Of a stretch of DNA of 13,247 nucleotides, positions 8,301 to 13,247 are shown piece by piece. The notes beneath the pieces are model-generated. The model was not told the origin of the DNA, did not search any database, and saw only the letters and a list, made by a program, of their open reading frames with translations. The translations under genes and the position numbers were made by a program. Origin of the DNA: Phycisphaerae bacterium (GTDB lineage Bacteria > Planctomycetota > Phycisphaerae > Phycisphaerales > SM1A02); contig NYSW01000078.1 in the NCBI GenBank assembly GCA_002683195.1, positions 29,458 through 42,704 on the forward strand, in the 5' to 3' direction. Position 1 is the first letter of the stretch. The number at the start of each line of letters is the position of its first letter.

Positions 8301-9533
8301 GACCAGAGGCGGACCCGAGACTTTCGTGTCCTCGAGCTGCGGGTCATCGGCCATCCGATCCGGACGGACCCGCCAACGCTCCCGTCCGGTGGCCGGATCG
8401 AATCGGATCACGGTTCCGTCACCCGCACGGTCATTTCTGAAGGCATGCCCGAGCACGGTGTAGGCCTCGCCATCCGCCGCCACGATCTCATTGAGATCAA
8501 CGGGAAAACTGCTGGGCGTGATGCCGCGGGAGTTTCCGTACTCGCGGAACCAGCGGAGCCGACCGGTGTATCGATCCATCGCCTGGATCAGGAACCCTTC
8601 GTTCACGAGGACCAGATCGTCGATCACCGTGGGCACGGTGACGAGGTAGTTGCCGCTGGCGAAGTTGGTGGCCTGATTCGAACGCGAGAGCACTCGACCG
8701 GTGGCGATGTCGGTCGTTTTCCGAAGGAACAGGGAATCCGTGAGCGGCAACCTCCAGAGAGAGGTCCAATCTCGATCACGAATGCTTTCCACCGAAGGAG
8801 GGGCAGGTGACCGAACCTCGTTCATCGGTGCATCGACGATCGAACGAAGACGCCGGGCGACCTCGGGATCCAAGGCGGCCATTTGCGTGATCGACTGATC
8901 TCGCGCCGCCACCACCAGGGGCTCACGACGAGCGAGATCAATCAGTGCCAGTGCGCGAAGAAGCCCGAAGCGATCACCGGCGGTCGATGCGTCGGGCCAC
9001 GATTCAATGGTCCCCAGCAGTTCGAGGCCGCCGCCGGCGCGACCGGTCTCGATCAGTACCTGGGCGATCCGGAGTCCTGCCTCCAGCCCCGCGGCAGTGA
9101 GCGGACGTCGTCGAAAGACCGTTTCCGCCCCTTCCTCGGCGAGCATTCTCTCGGCATCGAGATTTTCCTCTCGCTGCCAGACGGCCAGGACCGCGGGCTC
9201 CGACCGCAGAAGCTCGATCACGCGGGATCGAACCGATTCGAAGGCGTCGGGGTCATCGGCCCGAGCCGCCACGCGATCGCCGTATTCGTCGAGCAGGTCG
9301 GCCGCGAGTTCCGCCGTCCGTTTCGGATTGTCCCGGGCCTGGGAGCTGGCCTCATCAAGAGCCCGTTCTGCGACTGGCGAGTCGTCGACCGCGACGGGGG
9401 CAAGATCCCGCGCCTGCCCCATGGCCGTTTGGCCGCAGAGGGCGGACAGCACGAACAGCCAGGAGCACCATGCGGCGAATGCGGCCGGGGCTCGGGTCGA
9501 AGCCGGATTCCAAGGTCTGACGGGGCGTTGCAT
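5355..9533 (-). CDS. Large exported protein with two PQQ-like beta-propellers and a helical spacer
   Basis: 1392 aa from the ATG at 9533-9531. This start is chosen because it gives a Sec signal peptide (hydrophobic core around AAFAAWCSWLFVLSALCG, likely cut after Ala41); the frame is open to a GTG at 9602, but that adds 23 residues ahead of the signal. Layout: helical TPR-like region (about 45-235); propeller 1 (about 256-675) with PQQ-type blade ends DRYTGRLRW (320-328), DPATGRERW (379-387), DRADGRFRW (437-445) and NGRTGEVRW (486-494); a helical repeat region (about 680-945); propeller 2 (about 985-1385) with DRTDGTILW (1048-1056) and DPVDGRTPVW. PQQ-like propellers occur in BamB-type scaffolds as well as in quinoprotein dehydrogenases; I see no sign of the dehydrogenase active-site arrangement or a haem CXXCH, so a binding or scaffold role in the periplasm is more likely. 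It is oriented against the flanking pilus genes. Specific function unknown. Confidence 0.9.
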   Translation of the reverse strand: MQRPVRPWNPASTRAPAAFAAWCSWLFVLSALCGQTAMGQARDLAPVAVDDSPVAERALDEASSQARDNPKRTAELAADLLDEYGDRVAARADDPDAFESVRSRVIELLRSEPAVLAVWQREENLDAERMLAEEGAETVFRRRPLTAAGLEAGLRIAQVLIETGRAGGGLELLGTIESWPDASTAGDRFGLLRALALIDLARREPLVVAARDQSITQMAALDPEVARRLRSIVDAPMNEVRSPAPPSVESIRDRDWTSLWRLPLTDSLFLRKTTDIATGRVLSRSNQATNFASGNYLVTVPTVIDDLVLVNEGFLIQAMDRYTGRLRWFREYGNSRGITPSSFPVDLNEIVAADGEAYTVLGHAFRNDRAGDGTVIRFDPATGRERWRVRPDRMADDPQLEDTKVSGPPLVVGDLLVLPLRKVTTRFFTIDLVLALDRADGRFRWLRTIASSGSVRSASGRPVASLAEIDGDVIVTSAAGGMARLNGRTGEVRWLRRDEVPLRLFSGQSIRSWEIGGPVVCDRGIATLNSARTRWLLLDPDDGSVISSSKVGIGTIAGQPSRLMVIPGVLDGRDLLLAIGRDNIVALDPARPDRQVWNLRETLVTAEEPARSGTWKPTGRVFPLADGIVVPFESGLRVVEGLTGRASRILSLPGPSNPVVTEDGIYTAGSRVLGTAMPIAEAIAALEARIRDAPDAIPQALALLELAERLERWDLVRFAAESAVSASQRLDSNEWRDEVLDRLLLVVGRTSLEDGTRLIGLAKQLATEPGHRVRLDLVRGDWLVRQGRPLEAARAWLGVIDQPVLDSVEVSISTGVRADGSLAAVSRLRALYESNPAVEERIAVEGRTAVDQAIEERAEASRLIALARRHAGSESAFIAASRAIEVLRDEGRPEMATAVAAVIARGFDRSDPWRNSLLLQGAEAVADSGRPDLARMLARSAGEPLESTSARTERRPSLPGVPDRSELIPGVPVLLSDSAARTAPTDGILMVSSESENEILLAWRGASDLEPVWELVRPAASTEVIDWDPAILLWEGGDGASPRLTAIDRTDGTILWSTPRMTELMPPSTRLMAGVDGFMPDGTAFVGSEILPLRSEGGILLVRRDGGISCIDPVDGRTPVWSRRGLMDRVYGADMVGGLLHVWGASIDEDGAKIGRVVSLDPVNGQSRSQARFSDGEVRRVLGDDTGRLAVLTGTRVNMLDPMGRMLGASDGWSRDDRRLAASLVGWMSEDQLVLVDEDGGGTAIDPEFGITIPGVWELAKDGERQTGRLLESRRLGDRRLLRYDARVLLYDSAGSLVGADGIARKDRSNWATIPTEEGVLVFSRAPRTARLIHRVHRLDDRRGLLAADPPFDLEGRFDGVAAIDGWLILHRLGMTFALPMAEPAGVMGDQP
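6982..7035 (-). repeat. 18-bp in-frame tandem repeat within the propeller protein
   Basis: Two near-identical 18-base units (6982-6999 and 7000-7017, both beginning TCGACCGCG on the + strand) are followed by a third that matches over its first 10 bases. On the coding - strand they give the six-residue repeat AVEERI, AVEGRT, AVDQAI in the helical spacer between the two propellers. The unit keeps the frame and would lengthen or shorten a helix. It is a small local duplication inside the gene. Confidence 0.65.
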
Positions 9534-9709
9534 GCTCGGATCATCCGAAACGCAGGGATCGGAGGCGAAGAAACAGTGAGCAGTACGGTATGCCAATGCC
9601 ACGAGCCGGAATCGGGACTCGCGATTTCTGGGCCACAGTTTTCCATCCGGCCCCGCCGCATGAGCCCTTGGCGACCCCGGCGGAACGGTGGGGCGTTTAC
9701 AGTACGGCC

Positions 9710-10303
9710 ATGAGCACGCCTGGAAGCTTCAAGACGATGCCGATGATCACCGCGCTGTCGCTCCTCGTGGCGTTCGCACTCGGCGGCTGCCATTCCGCCC
9801 CCGGGGTTCGCCCCATGAGGGCACAGCCCACGGTCGTCTCAGGACCTCAGGGTGCGGCCCAGGCCGCGGGCTACCGGGTGGAGCTCGAGGTCACCAATCC
9901 GGGTTCCGAGGATATTTCGCTGGAACGATTCGACTACGTCTTCGAGGTCGATCGTGTCGGCCGCTTTGAAGGACGCTGGGCCGCCCTGCGGACCCTGCCG
10001 GGAGGCGCCACGATCACCATGGTGGTACCGGCGTCGATGCCCCTTTCAGCCGACCTCGCCCAACGCGTGAACCTCGACGACGAGCTTCGCTGGCGGATTG
10101 ATGGCGGCATTCGATATCAAGCGCCGGGTCTGCTCGGACAGATCCTCTTCGACGCCGGTATCCGACGTCCCACCGAGTCCTTCTCCGGTTCCGGGACCTT
10201 CCGGCTGGTCCGACCGGAAAATCCCGCAGATCCGGCCGGAAACCCCGATCTCGACGAAGAAAACGCACCTGCTGGAACGACGACCGACCCTCAAGGCGAC
10301 TGA
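9710..10303 (+). CDS. LEA-2/WHy-like lipoprotein
   Basis: 197 aa from the ATG at 9710; an ATG at 9737 with GGAAG 10 bases upstream is an equally good start and keeps the signal intact. The frame is open back to 9590, but those residues do not look like part of the protein. The N-terminus is a lipoprotein signal with lipobox LGGC and Cys27 as the lipid site; the next residue is His, so retention in the inner membrane by an Asp signal is not indicated. Residues about 53-166 carry the pattern of the LEA-14/WHy fold: a strand VELEVTNPGSEDISL, with the Asn-Pro typical of the family, then FDYVFEVD, and a later strand with Gly-Gly and hydrophobic positions. The tail (168-197) is Pro/Asp/Glu-rich and likely disordered. 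Such domains occur in bacterial outer-membrane or periplasmic lipoproteins of poorly known role. It is transcribed divergently from the propeller gene and lies 146 bases upstream of pilT; whether it belongs to the pilus operon is open. Confidence 0.8.
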   Translation: MSTPGSFKTMPMITALSLLVAFALGGCHSAPGVRPMRAQPTVVSGPQGAAQAAGYRVELEVTNPGSEDISLERFDYVFEVDRVGRFEGRWAALRTLPGGATITMVVPASMPLSADLAQRVNLDDELRWRIDGGIRYQAPGLLGQILFDAGIRRPTESFSGSGTFRLVRPENPADPAGNPDLDEENAPAGTTTDPQGD

Positions 10304-10346
10304 GTCGGACGCTCCGAACCGGACCGACCCGAATCGTCGATCCACC

Positions 10347-10362
10347 CCGGCTCTTGTGCCGG
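10347..10362 (+). other. Small hairpin upstream of pilT
   Basis: Arms CCGGC (10347-10351) and GCCGG (10358-10362) around a 6-base loop sit in the 146-base gap between the LEA-like lipoprotein gene and pilT. There is no T-run afterwards, so it is not a clear intrinsic terminator. Its 5-bp stem is short for a GC-rich sequence and may be incidental. Confidence 0.2.
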
Positions 10363-10449
10363 ATTGACGCACGATGCACTGAATTCGGCCCTCCGATCGG
10401 TCGATCCCCTCCATACCGGGCGTCGGAAGACGTCCCAACGGAGCGGCCG

Positions 10450-11505
<1,056 letters not shown>

Positions 11506-11524
11506 AGCGGAAGGAACCGACCGG

Positions 11525-12748
11525 ATGCCGCAGTACCGCTACCAAGCACGCAATGGAAACGGAGCCGTCGAGGACGGGGCCCTCGCGGCCACCGACGCCG
11601 CGACCGCCGCGGCGATGCTGCGTGGCAAGGGCCTGCACGTCCTGCAACTGGCCCCCTCGATCACCGGCCCCAACCTGAAGAATCTCTCTTCCGCCCTCAA
11701 CTGGTCGAGTGGCCCGTCCAAGAAGGACATCCTGGACTTCACGACCCAGCTCGCAGTGATGATCCGCGCGGGTATCAGCATCCGACAGGCGCTCGACGGC
11801 ATCGCGGAACAGACCAGCAACGCTCGATTCAAGGCCGTGCTGCAGGAGATCAAGAACGACATCGAGAGCGGCAAGCAGTTTTCCGAGGCCATCGCCCGCC
11901 ATCCGAAGCTCTTCGGTCCGCTCTACATCAGCATGGTTCGCGCTTCGGAGATGAGCGGCGCATTCTCAAGAATGCTCGACCGGATCGCCGCGTATCTCGC
12001 CCAGGAACTCGAAACTCGAAAGATGGTCGTCGGGGCGAGCGTCTATCCCGGCATCATCGCCACCATGGCGATCAGCGTCACCGTCTTCCTCCTCACCTTC
12101 GTGCTCCCGCGGTTCGCCGGGGTCTTCGAGGGCAAGGAGGAAGCGCTTCCCGGCCCCACCAAGTTCCTCATGTCGGTCTCCGATTTCATGGTCGGATTCT
12201 GGTGGGTGATCCTGCTCGCAGGCGCCGCGGCGATCGGCGGATTCCTGCTCTTCGTCCGGACCGACCTCGGTGGCTTCTGGTGGGATCGCTTCAAGCTCTC
12301 CATGCCGGTCGCCAAGCGGATGTTCCGAGCGCTCTACATCAGTCGTTCACTCCACACCATGGGCGAACTGCTCAACGCGGGGGTCCCGATGCTGGACACC
12401 CTCGCGATCACCGGCGACATCTCCGGGAATCGTCTCTTCCGCCGCATGTGGCGAGGCGTTCACTCCTCCGTACGACAGGGCCGGAAGATCCAATCCCAGC
12501 TGGGCAAGTCTCGATTGCTCCCCAAGAGCGTCGTGCAGATGATCGCCGCGGGCGAGGATTCCGGAAAACTCGGCGAGGTCCTGGAAGAGGTCTCCGAGTA
12601 CTACCACCGACTCCTGCGCGACGCGATCAAGTCCGTGACGAGCATGATCGAACCGCTGATGATCGTCCTGATGGGTTCGGTCGTCGGTTTCATCGCCATG
12701 GCCATCATCCTGCCCATCTTCAAGATGAGCAGTCTGGTGTCGGGCTGA
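11525..12748 (+). CDS. pilC: PilC/GspF inner-membrane platform protein
   Basis: 407 aa, standard family length. It forms the inner-membrane platform that couples the cytoplasmic ATPases to pilin insertion or removal. The ATG at 11525 has AAGGA at 11511-11515 (9-base spacing). After a short N-terminal segment (YRYQARNGNG, 4-13) come two T2SSF domains, about 70-195 and 272-394, each with its family landmark: MVRASEMSG (137-145) in the first and AAGEDSGKLG (341-350) in the second. Three membrane segments are visible at about 172-195, 222-245 and 374-398. It lies between pilT and a prepilin gene with short gaps on both sides, consistent with one operon. PilC and GspF cannot be separated on sequence alone; the pilT neighbour favours PilC. 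Confidence 0.95.
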   Translation: MPQYRYQARNGNGAVEDGALAATDAATAAAMLRGKGLHVLQLAPSITGPNLKNLSSALNWSSGPSKKDILDFTTQLAVMIRAGISIRQALDGIAEQTSNARFKAVLQEIKNDIESGKQFSEAIARHPKLFGPLYISMVRASEMSGAFSRMLDRIAAYLAQELETRKMVVGASVYPGIIATMAISVTVFLLTFVLPRFAGVFEGKEEALPGPTKFLMSVSDFMVGFWWVILLAGAAAIGGFLLFVRTDLGGFWWDRFKLSMPVAKRMFRALYISRSLHTMGELLNAGVPMLDTLAITGDISGNRLFRRMWRGVHSSVRQGRKIQSQLGKSRLLPKSVVQMIAAGEDSGKLGEVLEEVSEYYHRLLRDAIKSVTSMIEPLMIVLMGSVVGFIAMAIILPIFKMSSLVSG

Positions 12749-12771
12749 GTCCAGAAGACGGAGGGCGGACC

Positions 12772-13247
12772 ATGATGCATCGAATGCCAGCCGGAAGCCG
12801 GACCCTGCGACGTCGCCGACGGGTGAACCCGCGAGGTTTCACCCTGATCGAAGCCGCCCTGGCGACCGTGATCATCGGTACCGGCGTGCTTGCCATCGTC
12901 TTTGCGCAACAGACGTTCCACGAACAGAACGGCTGGGCCCAGCGGTCGGCGGTCGCCATGCGGCTCGCCGGCGAGATCCGTGAAATGGCGATCAACCTCC
13001 CGCGACACGATCCGGTCACCGGTACCGAATACTGGGGACCGGAGGCGGGTGAGACCATGCTCCTGGACTGGGACGACGTGGATGACTTCGACGGAGCGGT
13101 CTTCAGCGCCGACATCGGCAACGGTCCGGTGAACGCCCTTCGAGACCCCCTCTTCCAGTTCCCCGGCTGGAGCCAGCGGATCGAAGTGGTCAACGTCGAT
13201 CCCTTCGATCTGGCGACCACGCTCGAGGACGGCGAGAGCGACATGCT
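12772..13247 (+). CDS. PilV/GspI-like minor prepilin (3' end outside window)
   Basis: The frame starts at ATG 12772 (a second ATG follows at 12775) and is open to the right edge, giving 158 visible residues. A strong GGAGGG (12760-12765) lies 6 bases upstream, and the gap after pilC is only 23 bases. The leader is 22 residues with five Arg in a row (13-17) and ends in the prepilin peptidase site RG/FTLIEA; Phe23 becomes the methylated N-terminus and Glu27 is the conserved Glu5. The following hydrophobic helix is ALATVIIGTGVLAIVFAQQ, then QRSAVAMRLAGEIREMA (57-73), a pattern typical of PilV/GspI minor pilins. The product is exported to the inner membrane and would prime or cap the pilus. The exact minor-pilin type is uncertain because the C-terminal half is missing. 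Confidence 0.9.
   Translation, partial: MMHRMPAGSRTLRRRRRVNPRGFTLIEAALATVIIGTGVLAIVFAQQTFHEQNGWAQRSAVAMRLAGEIREMAINLPRHDPVTGTEYWGPEAGETMLLDWDDVDDFDGAVFSADIGNGPVNALRDPLFQFPGWSQRIEVVNVDPFDLATTLEDGESDM

Noticed and set aside
6924..8810. 628-residue open frame on the + strand inside the propeller gene
   Set aside because: Antisense to clear PQQ propeller blades; composition (Arg, Asp, Gly, His, Gln) is typical of a shadow frame and there is no signal, domain or good ribosome site.
9534..9602. GTG start 23 residues upstream of the propeller protein's ATG
   Set aside because: It would put 23 residues in front of a good Sec signal peptide; the ATG at 9533 is more consistent with export.
9581..9707. 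Direct repeat CAGTACGG at 9581-9588 and 9700-9707 in the divergent intergenic region
   Set aside because: Eight bases, two copies, 119 bases apart with no palindromic structure; could be chance, so not called as an operator.
8883..9713. 276-residue open frame on the + strand over the start of the propeller gene
   Set aside because: Overlaps the signal peptide and helical region of the - strand gene and shows no domain of its own.
10364..10369. TTGACG as a -35 promoter box before pilT
   Set aside because: No acceptable -10 box lies 16-18 bases downstream; a single hexamer is not enough.
10354..10449. Upstream ATG extending PilT by 32 residues
   Set aside because: The extension matches nothing in PilT, and the ATG at 10450 has GGAG at the right distance and the family N-terminus.

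Overview
The window is GC-rich bacterial chromosome and reads as part of a type IV pilus / type II secretion (T4P/T2SS) locus. A Gram-negative cell plan is clear: there is an outer-membrane secretin, two lipoproteins with lipoboxes, and proteins with Sec signal peptides. The very large PQQ-type beta-propeller protein, the Asp/Glu-repeat protein and the T4P/T2SS hybrid gene set suggest a planctomycete, possibly a Phycisphaerae relative. That placement is an inference from style, not from a marker gene.

Left block (1-4717, + strand): the end of a periplasmic protein with a PilP/GspC-like segment; a secretin (863 aa) with an N0 domain and four N1-like repeats; and a 403-aa lipoprotein with beta-propeller-like motifs. 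The lipoprotein start overlaps the secretin stop (GTGA), so the two are probably translationally coupled. An outer-membrane lipoprotein in this position is a candidate secretin partner.

Middle block (4718-9533, mainly - strand): a short convergent spacer with a 14-bp tandem repeat and a hairpin, then two genes on the - strand. Upstream on that strand is a 1392-aa exported protein with two PQQ-like propellers separated by a helical region. Downstream is a 135-aa protein whose C-terminal two-thirds is almost entirely Asp/Glu. This block interrupts the pilus genes and is the least explained part of the window.

Right block (9710-13247, + strand): a LEA-2/WHy-like lipoprotein, then PilT-family ATPase, PilC/GspF inner-membrane platform protein, and the start of a PilV/GspI-like prepilin that runs off the right edge. 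The last three are closely spaced, each with its own Shine-Dalgarno sequence, and look like one operon. Together the blocks supply outer-membrane channel, periplasmic connector, platform, motor and a minor pilin. No extension ATPase (PilB/GspE), prepilin peptidase or PilMNO is inside the window. No RNA gene, CRISPR array or insertion sequence was seen. There is no gene-free stretch over 300 bases.
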